Assembly: GCA_016872535.1 (NCBI GenBank)
Contig: VGZQ01000015.1
Coordinates: forward strand, 1 to 46,150
Direction: 5' to 3'
DNA length: 46,150 bases
Source of the DNA: Rhodospirillales bacterium
GTDB taxonomy: Bacteria > Pseudomonadota > Alphaproteobacteria > Rhodospirillales > 2-12-FULL-67-15
The notes under the pieces were generated by a model. That model was not told the origin of the DNA, made no database searches, and worked only from the letters and a program-made list of their open reading frames with translations. Of this stretch, positions 33,583 to 42,460 are shown one piece after another. A program made the position numbers and the translations under genes. Every line of letters starts with the position of its first letter. The first letter of the stretch is position 1.

Positions 33583-34578
33583 TCACGCCACGCCCGCGCG
33601 CAGGCAATCGTGGATGTGCAGGATTCCGACCGGTCGGCCGTCTTCGACCGCGAACAGCGCGGTGATCGCCTTGGCGTTCATGATGTGCAGCGCTTCGCTC
33701 GCGAGCGCGTCCGGCCGCACCGTCTTGACGTTGCGGCTCATGACGTCGCCGGCGGTGCGTCGCAGCAGGTCGGCATCCGAGATGTGCCGGCGGATGTCGC
33801 CGTCGGTGATGATGCCGCTCAAGCGGCCGGAAGAATCGACGATGCCGACGCAGCCCAGGCTCTTGCCGGTCATTTCGACGATGGCGTCGGTCATCGGCGC
33901 CGACGGCGGGAGCAACGGTATGCGGGCGCCGGTGTGCATGATGTCGGCGACGCGGAGCAAACGCCGCCCGAGCTTCCCGCCCGGATGGAGTTGGCGGAAG
34001 TCGTCGGCGGAAAAGCCCTTGCCTTCCAGCAGCGCGACCGCGAGCGCGTCGCCGAGCGCGAGCATCAGGGTGGTCGAGGTGGTCGGCGCGAGGCCCATCG
34101 GGCAGGCCTCGTCGGCGGCCGGGTAGACCAGGGCGACGGTCGCGGCGCGGGCCAGCGCGCTGGCGGGATCCGACGTCATCGCGATCAACGGTATGGCGAA
34201 GCGCTTGGCGTAGGCGACGATGTCGGCGAGTTCGGCGGTCTCGCCCGAATTGGACAGCGCCAGCACCGCGTCCTGGCTCGTCACCATGCCGAGATCGCCG
34301 TGACTGGCCTCGGCCGGGTGCACGAACAGCGCCGGCGTTCCGGTTGAAGCCAGCGTCGCCGCGATCTTGCGCGCGATGTGGCCGCTCTTGCCGATGCCGG
34401 TGACGATCACGCGCCCGGTGACGGCGGCGAGAGTATCGAGCGCGGCGGCGAAACTGGACCCCAGGCTGGCGGCCAGCGCGCGCAGCGCGTCCGCTTCGGT
34501 CGCGAGAACCCGCCGCGCGGTGGCGATGCCGGCGTTGTCCTCGGTCGCGGCGGAGAGCTTGGCTTCGGTCGTTCCCAT
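33583..34578 (-). CDS. kdsD: arabinose-5-phosphate isomerase (KpsF/GutQ/KdsD family)
   Basis: This 331-residue enzyme makes arabinose-5-phosphate from ribulose-5-phosphate for KDO synthesis. The SIS domain (about residues 40-180) contains VTGIGKSGHIARKIAATLAS and ASHGDLGMV. Two CBS domains follow (about 205-330; DAIVEMTGKSLGCVGIVDSS and SGIITDGDIRRHI). ATG 34578 was preferred to the longer frame start at 34632 because homologues begin there. It leads the LPS export genes, fitting a shared KDO/LPS role. Confidence 0.95.
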   Translation of the reverse strand: MGTTEAKLSAATEDNAGIATARRVLATEADALRALAASLGSSFAAALDTLAAVTGRVIVTGIGKSGHIARKIAATLASTGTPALFVHPAEASHGDLGMVTSQDAVLALSNSGETAELADIVAYAKRFAIPLIAMTSDPASALARAATVALVYPAADEACPMGLAPTTSTTLMLALGDALAVALLEGKGFSADDFRQLHPGGKLGRRLLRVADIMHTGARIPLLPPSAPMTDAIVEMTGKSLGCVGIVDSSGRLSGIITDGDIRRHISDADLLRRTAGDVMSRNVKTVRPDALASEALHIMNAKAITALFAVEDGRPVGILHIHDCLRAGVA

Positions 34579-34815
34579 ATGCGATCGGATCCGTGTTCGC
34601 GGGTTTCGGCGCCTGCCGGGGGATTTCGGCAACGGCTCGCCGGGAGCCGCCGCAACGCCAGGGCCGAGCCGGAACGCCTTGGCCTGATTACGCCACCCGG
34701 GACCTTAATAGTTCGCGAGTATGCCTTTAACCCTATGATTCGTCAATAAAAGCCGGGAACCGGCCCCATTGCCGAACCGTCGGGACGCCCGCGCCCGCGC
34801 CCCGGGGCAGCCCGA

Positions 34816-35445
34816 TCAAACGTGGGCGAAAAAGTCCTCGGCCTCGAACCCGGCGAGGTCGAGTTCGACGCGCATCGGCAGGAAGGCGAAGCACGCGTCG
34901 GCCATCCGGGTGCGGTTCTCGCGCCCGAGCATGGCGTCCAGCTTTTCCCGCAGGGCGTGCAGATGCAGCACGTCGGCCGCCGCGTATTGGACTTGCGCCG
35001 GGCTCAGGGTTTCCGCCGCCCAGTCGGAGGATTGCTGCTCCTTGCTCAGTTCGATGCCGAGCAGCTCCTTGCACAAATCCTTGAGGCCGTGCCGGTCGGT
35101 GTACGTGCGCACCAGCCGGGACGCGATCTTGGTGCAGTAGGCCGGCACCGCCATGACGCCGAGATGCTGGCGCATGATCGCCATGTCGAAGCGCGCGAAG
35201 TGGAAGATCTTGGTGATCCGCTTGTCGGCGAGCACCGCTTTCAGGTTGGGAGCGTCGTATTCGGGTTCGGGAAAGTGGACGAGATGCGCGGTGCCGTCCC
35301 CCGCCGACAGTTGCACGACGCACAACCGGTCGCGGCGCGGATGCAACCCCTGGGACTCGCAGTCGACGGCGATCGCGCCTTCGAACGACAGGCCCTTCGG
35401 CAAATCGCCGCGATGGACTTCGATGGCGGGCTTGCGAGATTTCAC
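34816..35445 (-). CDS. DEDDy 3'-5' exonuclease, NrnC-like (ribonuclease D family)
   Basis: This 209-residue exonuclease has motifs AVDCESQGL (Exo I), FHFARFDMAI (Exo II) and YAAADVLHL (Exo III, with Tyr), so it is of the DEDDy type. It lacks the HRDC domains of full RNase D. The size fits the alphaproteobacterial NrnC, which degrades short RNA fragments, but it is usually annotated as ribonuclease D. A tRNA-Leu gene on the same strand starts 128 bases upstream. Confidence 0.9.
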   Translation of the reverse strand: MKSRKPAIEVHRGDLPKGLSFEGAIAVDCESQGLHPRRDRLCVVQLSAGDGTAHLVHFPEPEYDAPNLKAVLADKRITKIFHFARFDMAIMRQHLGVMAVPAYCTKIASRLVRTYTDRHGLKDLCKELLGIELSKEQQSSDWAAETLSPAQVQYAAADVLHLHALREKLDAMLGRENRTRMADACFAFLPMRVELDLAGFEAEDFFAHV

Positions 35446-35486
35446 CGGCGCTGCGTTCCTGCGGGGGCCGATGCGCGCGGCCCCGA

Positions 35487-35573
35487 TGGTGCCCAGGAGA
35501 AGACTCGAACTTCCACGACCTCGCGGCCACAGGTACCTGAAACCTGCGCGTCTACCAATTCCGCCACCTGGGC
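35487..35573 (-). tRNA. tRNA-Leu(CAG)
   Basis: On the minus strand the acceptor GCCCAGG (35573-35567) pairs with CCTGGGC (35497-35491), discriminator A and CCA (35489-35487). The anticodon stem CAGGT/ACCTG holds TTCAGGT, giving anticodon CAG. A long variable arm, typical of tRNA-Leu, brings the length to 87 bases. Confidence 0.95.
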
Positions 35574-35813
35574 ATCGGGCGAAAACCTAAGGGGTATCGG
35601 TACGTCGGCGGTCCCGAGCGCCCCAAGCGCCCACGTCGTTAATCCGAGGGGGGCTCGCTGTCAACCGAGATCGCCCCTTGGGGCGCGCTTGGAGGCGCCG
35701 GGATCGGGCGGCGGGCGCGGGGATGGCCGATCCGCAAGGCTTGTGGCAAAATACCGCCTTCGGCTTGGCGTTCGGACCGGCTCCGAAGCGCCCCGCCCGG
35801 AAGGTCTGGGATC

Positions 35814-36827
35814 ATGCGCCGCCAGGTGGTGACGGTTTTCGGGGGTTCGGGTTTTCTCGGGCGGCACGTGGTTCAGCGCCTGTGCCGGGAAGGCGCGATC
35901 GTGCGCGTCGCGGCGCGGGACCCGGAACGGGCATCGATATTGAAGCCGCTCGGCGACGTCGGCCAGGTGGTGCCGTGGAGCGCCGACGTGACCGACGCCG
36001 CGTCGGTCGGCCGCGCGCTCGCCGGCGCCGGCGCGGCGGTCAATCTGGTCGGCATCCTGTTCGAACGCGGCCAGCGCACTTTCGCCCGCGTGCATGCCGA
36101 AGGCGCGGCCAACGTGGCGCGCGAGGCGGCGGCCGCGGGCGTGACGCGGCTGGTGCATGTGTCCGCCCTCGGCGCCGACGCCGAGTCGGAATCGGCCTAC
36201 GCCCGCAGCAAGGCCGAGGGCGAAGCGCGCGTGCGCGCCGCGTTTCCGGACGCGGCGATCCTGCGCCCGAGCGTGGTGTTCGGGCCCGAGGACGATTTTT
36301 TCAACCGCTTCGCCGCGCTGGCGCGCTTTTCGCCGGCGCTGCCGGTGATCGGCGCGCCGACGTTTCCCGCCCTGCGCCGCGGCGAAGGGGCGTTGCCGTT
36401 CGTGCTCGATTTCTTCGGCGCGGGCGGACCGAGGATGCAGCCGGTGTTCGTCGGCGACGTGGCGGATGCGGTCGTCGCCTGTTTGAAACGTCCGGAGACG
36501 CGGGGCCGCACGTTCGAGTTGGCCGGACCGCGCGTCTACAGCTTCAAGGAGATCATGGAGCTCGTGCTCGCGGCGACCGGTCGCTGCCGGCTGCTGGTGC
36601 CGATGCCCTACTGGCTGGCCGAGATCGAAGCCATGATCCTGCAATGGCTGCCGAAGCCGTTGCTGACGCCCGACCAGGTGCGGCTGTTGACGGTGGACAA
36701 CGTCGCCGGCGGAACGGCGCCGGGGCTTGCCGACCTCGGCATCGCGCCGACGCCGGCCGAGGCGATCGTGCCCGGATACCTCGCCCGCTACCGGCCGCCG
36801 TCCCGCCGCGCGACGAAGTCGCCGTAG
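35814..36827 (+). CDS. complex I NDUFA9-like NAD(P)-binding protein (atypical SDR)
   Basis: This 337-residue Rossmann-fold protein opens with VVTVFGGSGFLGRHVVQRLC, an NAD(P)-binding GxxGxxG motif. It belongs to the NDUFA9-like subgroup of extended SDRs, with a YARSK segment (AYARSKAEGEARVRAAFPDA) that matches the SDR YxxxK. Alphaproteobacterial members are linked to complex I assembly; the role here is inferred from family. The start ATG at 35814 precedes the dinucleotide motif by eight codons. A MITE-like element begins 9 bases after the stop. Confidence 0.9.
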   Translation: MRRQVVTVFGGSGFLGRHVVQRLCREGAIVRVAARDPERASILKPLGDVGQVVPWSADVTDAASVGRALAGAGAAVNLVGILFERGQRTFARVHAEGAANVAREAAAAGVTRLVHVSALGADAESESAYARSKAEGEARVRAAFPDAAILRPSVVFGPEDDFFNRFAALARFSPALPVIGAPTFPALRRGEGALPFVLDFFGAGGPRMQPVFVGDVADAVVACLKRPETRGRTFELAGPRVYSFKEIMELVLAATGRCRLLVPMPYWLAEIEAMILQWLPKPLLTPDQVRLLTVDNVAGGTAPGLADLGIAPTPAEAIVPGYLARYRPPSRRATKSP

Positions 36828-36835
36828 ACGGACCC

Positions 36836-37108
36836 TAGAGCGTAGTTCCATAATATAGAATCGGCTGCGTTGCGCCGTGGCGCGGCGATCCGCCAGGCGC
36901 GCCGCGAAGAGCGATGCCGGAGCATCAGTCGAGCGGCGCAACGAAGCGGGCGCCCGCCACGGCGCAACCCCTTGCGGGCCGGGGGCTTTTGCGGCACGGG
37001 TTCGTCGCGGAGCTTGCCCGTAAGCACCGCTACGGGCTTCGCCCCGCTCCTGCCCGTGACGCAAAATCCCTCCGGCGCAGCGGTTCCATATTATGGAACT
37101 ACGCTCTA
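36836..37108. mobile_element. MITE-like element with 25-bp terminal inverted repeats (273 bp)
   Basis: The ends 36836-36860 and 37084-37108 are inverted repeats over 25 bp with one mismatch (TAGAGCGTAGTTCCATAATA at the outer end). Each end starts with TA, consistent with TA target duplication as made by IS630/Tc1-type transposases. Inside, TTGCGCCGTGGCG (36870-36882) pairs exactly with CGCCACGGCGCAA (36955-36967). No transposase gene is encoded, so it would depend on one elsewhere. It separates the NDUFA9-like gene from the convergent MarR gene. Confidence 0.8.
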
Positions 37109-37453
37109 AGGCAGCTGGCGCGCGGCGCCGACGATCAGCTCGCCGAACTCGCGCAGGAACACGGAACCGCGCACCGTGCGTTGCACCAGCACGCTGCGCC
37201 GGTCCTGTTCGTCGATCTTGCGGCGGACGAATTCGATTTCGGTCAGCCGGTCGATCGCGCGCGTGACCGCGGGCTTGGAAATGCCGAGCAGGTTGGCGAG
37301 CCCGCGCACCGTGTGCGGCGGCGGCGTCAGGTACACCGTCAGCAGGATGGACATCTGGCGCGCGGACAGGTCGGGCGCCTCGAGGCGAACGCTGGCGCTG
37401 AGCGCGCGCCGCCAGATGTCGAGCGCCTGGATCTCGTCGAGCTGAACCGCCAT
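37106..37453 (-). CDS. MarR-family transcriptional regulator
   Basis: This 115-residue winged-helix regulator contains HTVRGLANLLGISKPAVTRA (the recognition helix) and IEFVRRKIDEQDRRSVLVQ (the wing), the MarR core. It is short, with no long C-terminal dimer helix. Its last codon and stop (TAG, 37108-37106) are formed by the terminal TA of the MITE-like element; the codon would have read TAG before insertion too, so the protein is unchanged. It lies 134 bases upstream of a leucyl aminopeptidase-like gene on the minus strand. The regulated gene is unknown. Confidence 0.88.
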   Translation of the reverse strand: MAVQLDEIQALDIWRRALSASVRLEAPDLSARQMSILLTVYLTPPPHTVRGLANLLGISKPAVTRAIDRLTEIEFVRRKIDEQDRRSVLVQRTVRGSVFLREFGELIVGAARQLP

Positions 37454-37587
37454 TCGATTTCCCCGGCCGTCCGCGCGGCGATCAGGGCGCCGCAAAATCG
37501 TTCCGCCTTCAAAACTTTTTATCGGGAAATGCCTGACTCCGCAACAGAATTTCCGGAACGTCCTCGCGCGGAAACGTTCAATATGAA

Positions 37588-39021
37588 TTACGATTTGCGC
37601 GCGCGTCCGTAACGGTCCGCGAGCAGGGCGAAAAGAGCGCGCATGCCCATCGCCTCGCCCCCTTCGGGGCGGCCGGGGCTGGCGGCGACGTTCCACGCCA
37701 TGATGTCGAGGTGGACCCAGTGAACGGAGGATTCGACGAACCGTTCGAGAAAGAGCGCCGCCGTGATCGCGCCCGCGAACCCGCTGTCGGGCGCGTTGGT
37801 GATGTCGGCGGTCTTGCCCTCGATCATCTTGCCGTAGGGCGCCCACAGCGGCAGCCGCCACAGCGGATCGAAAGCGGACTTGCCGGCGGCCAGCAGCGCG
37901 TCGGCGACGCCGTCGTCGTTGCAGAACAGGGCGGGCAACTCGGGGCCGAGCGCGGCGCGCGCGGCGCCGGTCAAGGTCGCGAAATCGACGATCAGGGCCG
38001 GGCGCTCGTCCGCCGCCTCGGCGAGCGCGTCGGCCAATATGACCCGGCCTTCGGCGTCGGTGTTGCCGATCTCGACGGTCAGGCCCTTGCGCGTCCGCAC
38101 GACGTCGAGCGGACGCATGGCGTCGCCCGACACGCTGTTCTCCACCGCCGGGATCAGCACCCTGAGCCGCACGTCGAGCTTCGCCGCCATCACCATGTGG
38201 GCGAGGCCGAGGGCGTGTGCGGCGCCGCCCATGTCCTTTTTCATCAATTTCATGTTGGCCGACGGCTTGAGGTCGAGCCCGCCGGTGTCGAAGCAGACTC
38301 CCTTGCCGACCAGCGTCACGCGCGGCGCGCCGGCGCGGCCCCAGTTCAGGTCGATCAGCCGCGGCGCGCGCCCCGGTCCCGCCGCGCGGCCGACCGCGTG
38401 CACGGCCGGATATCCTTTTTTGAGGAGGGCATTGCCGACGATTTCGGTCACGCGCGCGCCGTGGCGGCGGGCGAGCGCGCGCGCGGCGGCGGCCAGATCG
38501 CCCGGGCCCATGTCGTTGGCCGGCACGTTGACAAGATTGCGCACCAGGTAGGTCGCCTCGGCGGCGCGCACGACGGCGGCCCGGTCGGCGGTTTTCGGCC
38601 AGACGAGGACGGCGCCGTCCGACGTATTCTTTTTCTTTGGGCTGCGGTAACGGTCGAAGCCGTAGGCCGCCAGCGCCCAGCCGAGCGCCAGGGCGTCGGC
38701 CGCGGCGGGCGGGGTGTCGCCTTCCAGGCGATAGGCGCCGGGCGAAAGCTTGGCCGGGAGGCGGGCATAATCCCACGGCCCCGCGTCGTCGGTCTGGACG
38801 AAGGCCACGCGGGCGATTTCTCCCTCGCGGCCGGGCACGGGCAACACCGCGCCGGCCTCGGCCCGGAAATGGGTGGCGCGCGCCCAGCGCCGGAGGCGCG
38901 CCGGCGCTCCCTTCAGCCAACCGGGAAACGCCTCGGGCGCGACGCGAACGACGGGCACCGCGCCGCGGGCGCGATCGGCGAACGGCAGGGAGGCCGGGAA
39001 CAGGGGAAGCGATGAGGGCAT
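37588..39021 (-). CDS. leucyl aminopeptidase family protein (M17)
   Basis: This 477-residue M17 metallopeptidase has the C-terminal catalytic domain with LVGKGVCFDTGGLDLKPSAN (metal-binding Lys and Asp) and the NTDAEGR motif. LKDMGG-type residues read KLMKKDMGGAAHA. The N-terminal half (about 1-170) is the variable domain. It removes N-terminal residues from short peptides in the cytoplasm, using two metal ions. It is minus-strand and divergent from the GST gene. Confidence 0.94.
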   Translation of the reverse strand: MPSSLPLFPASLPFADRARGAVPVVRVAPEAFPGWLKGAPARLRRWARATHFRAEAGAVLPVPGREGEIARVAFVQTDDAGPWDYARLPAKLSPGAYRLEGDTPPAAADALALGWALAAYGFDRYRSPKKKNTSDGAVLVWPKTADRAAVVRAAEATYLVRNLVNVPANDMGPGDLAAAARALARRHGARVTEIVGNALLKKGYPAVHAVGRAAGPGRAPRLIDLNWGRAGAPRVTLVGKGVCFDTGGLDLKPSANMKLMKKDMGGAAHALGLAHMVMAAKLDVRLRVLIPAVENSVSGDAMRPLDVVRTRKGLTVEIGNTDAEGRVILADALAEAADERPALIVDFATLTGAARAALGPELPALFCNDDGVADALLAAGKSAFDPLWRLPLWAPYGKMIEGKTADITNAPDSGFAGAITAALFLERFVESSVHWVHLDIMAWNVAASPGRPEGGEAMGMRALFALLADRYGRARKS

Positions 39022-39208
39022 GGCGATACCGATGGTTTGAAGGCCGAGGGGCCCGCCGAATCTTATAAGCGAGCCCGCCGGGCCGCGAAAGGGAGCGGCC
39101 CGCCCCGGTTGGCGCGGAAGCGCGCCGGCATGTTAGTATCGCCCGCGGGTGTCGGGCTGGAACACGGCTTGTGACGTTCGGCGCTTTACGCCACTCGGCC
39201 CGCGAACC

Positions 39209-39883
39209 ATGACCGCGCTTACCCTCGTCATCGGCAGCAAGAACTATTCGTCCTGGTCGTGGCGGCCGTGGCTCGCGCTCAAGCGGACCGGCGCGCCCTT
39301 CGAGGAAGTCCTGATCCATTTGGACGACGCCGACAAGGTCGCCCGGATCGGAAGCTATTCGCCGACCGGGAAAGTGCCGGTGCTCGTGCACGGCGAGGTC
39401 AAGGTCTGGGAGTCGCTCGCGATCTGCGAGTATCTCGCCGAGCTGTTTCCCGAAGCCAAGCTGTGGCCCGAGGATCGCGCGGCGCGCGCCCGCGCCCGCG
39501 CGGTCGCGACCGAAATGCACGCGGGTTTCGGCGCCCTGCGCGCGACGCTGTCGATGAATTTGCGCGGGCGCTCGACCCGGCCGCGCGATAAGTTGAACCT
39601 GTCGCCCGAGGTCTGGGCCGACATCGAGCGCATCGTCGCCTTGTGGGACGACTGCCGCCGCCGCCACGGCCGCGGCGGGCCGTTCCTGTTCGGCGACTTC
39701 ACGATCGCCGACGCCATGTACGCGCCGGTGGTCGGGCGCTTCCGCACCTACCAGGTGCCGTTGCCGCCGTCGGCCCGGGAATACGGCGACGCGGTGTGGG
39801 CGTGGCCCGCGGTCCGGGAATGGCTGGACGCCGCGCGCAGCGAACCGCCGATCCCCCGCTATGACGTCCTCCTCGCCGCCTGA
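39209..39883 (+). CDS. glutathione S-transferase family protein
   Basis: This 224-residue GST has the thioredoxin-like N-domain (about residues 1-80: LVIGSKNYSSWSWRPWLALK, the Ser in YSSWS a likely catalytic residue) and a helical C-domain. The GKVPVLV-and-WESLAICEYLAE glutathione-binding loop is clear. It uses glutathione to conjugate or reduce small molecules. The ATG at 39209 was chosen because family members start MTALTLVIGSKNYSSW; the longer frame from 39149 lacks homology. It overlaps the ExoD-family gene by 23 bases. Confidence 0.92.
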   Translation: MTALTLVIGSKNYSSWSWRPWLALKRTGAPFEEVLIHLDDADKVARIGSYSPTGKVPVLVHGEVKVWESLAICEYLAELFPEAKLWPEDRAARARARAVATEMHAGFGALRATLSMNLRGRSTRPRDKLNLSPEVWADIERIVALWDDCRRRHGRGGPFLFGDFTIADAMYAPVVGRFRTYQVPLPPSAREYGDAVWAWPAVREWLDAARSEPPIPRYDVLLAA

Positions 39884-40514
39884 CGCCGCCGTTCCCTACG
39901 ACGGCCGGCGCTCGATCCGCGAGATGCTCGCCGAACTGCTCGCGCGCCACCGCGAGGACGACATCGTGCTCGGCGACATTCTCGCCTTCCTCGGCGAGCG
40001 CGCGTTCGGCGCGCTGCTGCTGATCCTGGCGCTGCCGATGGCGACGCCGCTGTCGGCGATTCCCGGCGTGTCGTCGGTGTTCGGATTGCCGATGGTGATC
40101 ATCTGCGCGCAACTGATGCTCGGCTACGCCCGCCCGCTGCTGCCCGACGCGCTGGCGCGCCGGACGGTGCGCCGCGAGGCCCTGGTCCGCGCGCTCGAAC
40201 GGGCCGATCCGTGGCTGATCCGGATCGAGCGCGCGGTTCACCCGCGCATGCCCTCCTTGACCGGACCGAGGGCCGAACGCGCGATCGGCGCGGCGGCGAC
40301 GTTCATGGCGACGCTGCTGGCGCTGCCGATTCCGGGCGCCAACCAGCCGCCCGCGCTCGCCGTCTCCCTGTTCGCGGTGGCGCTGATCGAACGGGACGGC
40401 GTGTTCGCCATCCTCGGCTGGATCGCCGTGTTCGCGGCGATCGCGATTTTCGTCGCCATCTACGGCGTGCTGTTCGCGGCCGGCATGTTCATGTTCGGAA
40501 AAGTCGCCGGATGA
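39861..40514 (+). CDS. ExoD-family exopolysaccharide synthesis membrane protein
   Basis: This 217-residue inner-membrane protein has family motifs ILAFLGERAFGALLLILALP and PLSAIPGVSSVFGLPMVII, followed by RADPWLIRIER-like residues and three further hydrophobic segments, as in Rhizobium ExoD. ExoD is needed for exopolysaccharide production and alkaline tolerance in rhizobia; its mechanism is unknown. It starts inside the end of the GST gene (23-base overlap), so the two are likely co-expressed. The cytochrome c4 gene is convergent, 24 bases away. Confidence 0.9.
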   Translation: MTSSSPPDAAVPYDGRRSIREMLAELLARHREDDIVLGDILAFLGERAFGALLLILALPMATPLSAIPGVSSVFGLPMVIICAQLMLGYARPLLPDALARRTVRREALVRALERADPWLIRIERAVHPRMPSLTGPRAERAIGAAATFMATLLALPIPGANQPPALAVSLFAVALIERDGVFAILGWIAVFAAIAIFVAIYGVLFAAGMFMFGKVAG

Positions 40515-40538
40515 CCGCCGGGCGCCGGCGGATCCCGG

Positions 40539-41222
40539 TTATTTATTGTTCGCGCACGGGCTGTTCGCGAACCAATGGGCGAGCACGGCGATCTGGTCTT
40601 CGGGCACCAGCAGCGCCTGGGTCCCCATGATCCCGGCCGAACGCGCGACGTCGGCGCCGATGAACACCTCGCCGCGCTCGGCCGAGCGCATCTTTTTGAT
40701 CTGGTCGGCGAGGTACAGCCGATGCTGTCCGGCGAGATTGGGAACATGCGGCGTCGAGCCGGTGCCGTCCTCGCCGTGGCAGACGGCGCAGCGTTCGACA
40801 ATGGCGGTCCGCGCGCCGCGATCCATGCCGGGTGGCGGGCACATGCGCGGCTTGGCGGCGAAATATTCGGCGATCGCCCGTATATCGGATTCCGTGAGCA
40901 TGGCCGTCTGCCGGGCCATGGTCCGGTTTTCGCGATGGTCGGTCCACAACGCGTGATGGCCCTCGCGCGGACCTTCTTCTTTCCAGGTGCCGAGGCCGAG
41001 CAGGGCGCTCGCGCTCAGGTGCAAATGGGTGATTTGCTTGACCAGGTAATCGGCTTTTTGGCCGGCGAGATTGGGAATTCCGGGCAGAGTGGATATGCCG
41101 TCGTTGCCGTGGCAGACGGCGCACGGGCGCACCGGCAGCGGAAGACGCGATCGCTCGTCGGCGGCTTCGCCCGCGCCCGCCGCGACGACCGTCAGGATCG
41201 CCGCCAGAACGGCCGATTTCAC
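40539..41222 (-). CDS. di-haem cytochrome c4-family protein
   Basis: This 227-residue periplasmic protein has a signal peptide (residues 1-22, ending GAGEA) and two haem-binding CxxCH motifs, CAVCHGNDG (near 34) and CAVCHGEDG (near 145). Each half has a distal methionine candidate. Cytochrome c4 carries electrons to terminal oxidases. GTG at 41222 was chosen because it overlaps the upstream stop by 4 bases (GTGA) and directly precedes the hydrophobic signal. The pairing with a ferredoxin-NADP reductase gene is unusual. Confidence 0.9.
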   Translation of the reverse strand: MKSAVLAAILTVVAAGAGEAADERSRLPLPVRPCAVCHGNDGISTLPGIPNLAGQKADYLVKQITHLHLSASALLGLGTWKEEGPREGHHALWTDHRENRTMARQTAMLTESDIRAIAEYFAAKPRMCPPPGMDRGARTAIVERCAVCHGEDGTGSTPHVPNLAGQHRLYLADQIKKMRSAERGEVFIGADVARSAGIMGTQALLVPEDQIAVLAHWFANSPCANNK

Positions 41223-42274
41223 GGCTTGGGCACTCCGCGCGTGGTGGAGTACTCGAAATGGAACGCCTCGCCCGGCCGCAAATGGGCCCGCGCGGCGTGG
41301 GCGGCGAGCGCCGCCTCGGCGAAACCCGAAAGAATAAGCTTCAGCTTGCCGGGATAGGCGGCGATGTCGCCGACGGCGAATATGCCCGCGATGTTGGTCG
41401 CGCAGGTGGCGGGATCGACCTTTATCAGGTTCCGCTCGACGTCGAGACCGAAACCGGCGATCGGCCCCAAATCCTGGGCGAGGCCGAAGAACGGCAGCAA
41501 CGCGTCGGCGGGCAACCGGCGCGTTTGGCCGTCGAGGCTCTTGACGATCACCGCGTCGAGGTTGCCGCCGGAACCTTCGAGTGCCTCCAGTTGATACGGC
41601 ACCACCAGCTCGATCTTGCCGTCGGCGGCGAGCGCGCGCAGGCGCCGCTCGCTGTCCGGCGCGGCGCGGAACTTGTCGCGCCGATGGACGACGGCGACGC
41701 CGCGGGCGATCGGTGCCAGCGACAGCGCCCAATCCACCGCCGAATCGCCGCCGCCGGCGATGACGATCCGCTTGCCGGCGAAATCGTCGCGCCGCTTGAC
41801 GAAGTATTGCACCGCGCCCGTCGCCTCGAACCGGGCGAGGTTCGCAAGCGGCGGCCGGTTGGGGCCGAAGGCCCCGACCCCGGCGGCGACGATGACGGCG
41901 CCCGCCTCGACCGCGCCGCCGCCGGCGGTGGCGAGGCGGAAACCCTTTGCCGTCTTGGCGAGCGACGTCACCGGATTGCCGAGACGGAAATCGGGGCGAA
42001 ACGGTCGCGCCTGGGCGAGCAGGTTCTCGATCAGCGTGCCGGCGGCGATCTCGGGGTAGCCGGGAATGTCGTAGATCGGCTTTTCCGGATAGAGCGCGAT
42101 GCATTGGCCGCCCGGCGCGTCGAGGGCGTCGAGCACGGCGCAGCGCAACCCCAGCATTCCGCATTCGAACACCGCGAACAGGCCGACCGGCCCCGCGCCG
42201 ACGATGGCGACGTCGGTCTCGACGACGGTGCCGGGCGGGGCGGGCGAATCGGTGTCGCGGCGGGTGTCGGCCAT
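41219..42274 (-). CDS. ferredoxin-NADP reductase, thioredoxin reductase-like type
   Basis: This 351-residue flavoprotein has the FAD motif VAIVGAGPVGLFAVFECGML (about residue 23), the NADP motif VIAGGGDSAVDWAL and GIFAVGDIAAYPGK near the end. It looks like thioredoxin reductase but has no CxxC; the equivalent segment reads EATGAVQYFVKRRDDF. That matches the TrxR-type ferredoxin-NADP+ reductases (EC 1.18.1.2). ATG 42274 starts the conserved region with a Pro-rich lead of 20 residues. The stop overlaps the cytochrome gene start (GTGA). Confidence 0.9.
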   Translation of the reverse strand: MADTRRDTDSPAPPGTVVETDVAIVGAGPVGLFAVFECGMLGLRCAVLDALDAPGGQCIALYPEKPIYDIPGYPEIAAGTLIENLLAQARPFRPDFRLGNPVTSLAKTAKGFRLATAGGGAVEAGAVIVAAGVGAFGPNRPPLANLARFEATGAVQYFVKRRDDFAGKRIVIAGGGDSAVDWALSLAPIARGVAVVHRRDKFRAAPDSERRLRALAADGKIELVVPYQLEALEGSGGNLDAVIVKSLDGQTRRLPADALLPFFGLAQDLGPIAGFGLDVERNLIKVDPATCATNIAGIFAVGDIAAYPGKLKLILSGFAEAALAAHAARAHLRPGEAFHFEYSTTRGVPKP

Positions 42275-42460
42275 GGTGCGGCGGATCGGCCTCTTGTTGG
42301 CCTCTGGGGGCCGGAAAGTTGCACCCCGCCGAGGGCGGGGGAAGGGGGCTGACGGGAACGGCCCCGCCGTGCCAATAGAAAGAATAAGATGACGGCGGGA
42401 AAGCCAGGGCGCAACCCCGCGCGGGCCGAAGCCCCCGTTCCGGCCGGAGGGAAAAGACCC

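Noticed and set aside
36870-37027. Small open frames inside the MITE-like element as possible transposase remnants
   Set aside because: They are short, their sequences do not resemble transposases, and they arise from the GC-rich palindromic interior.
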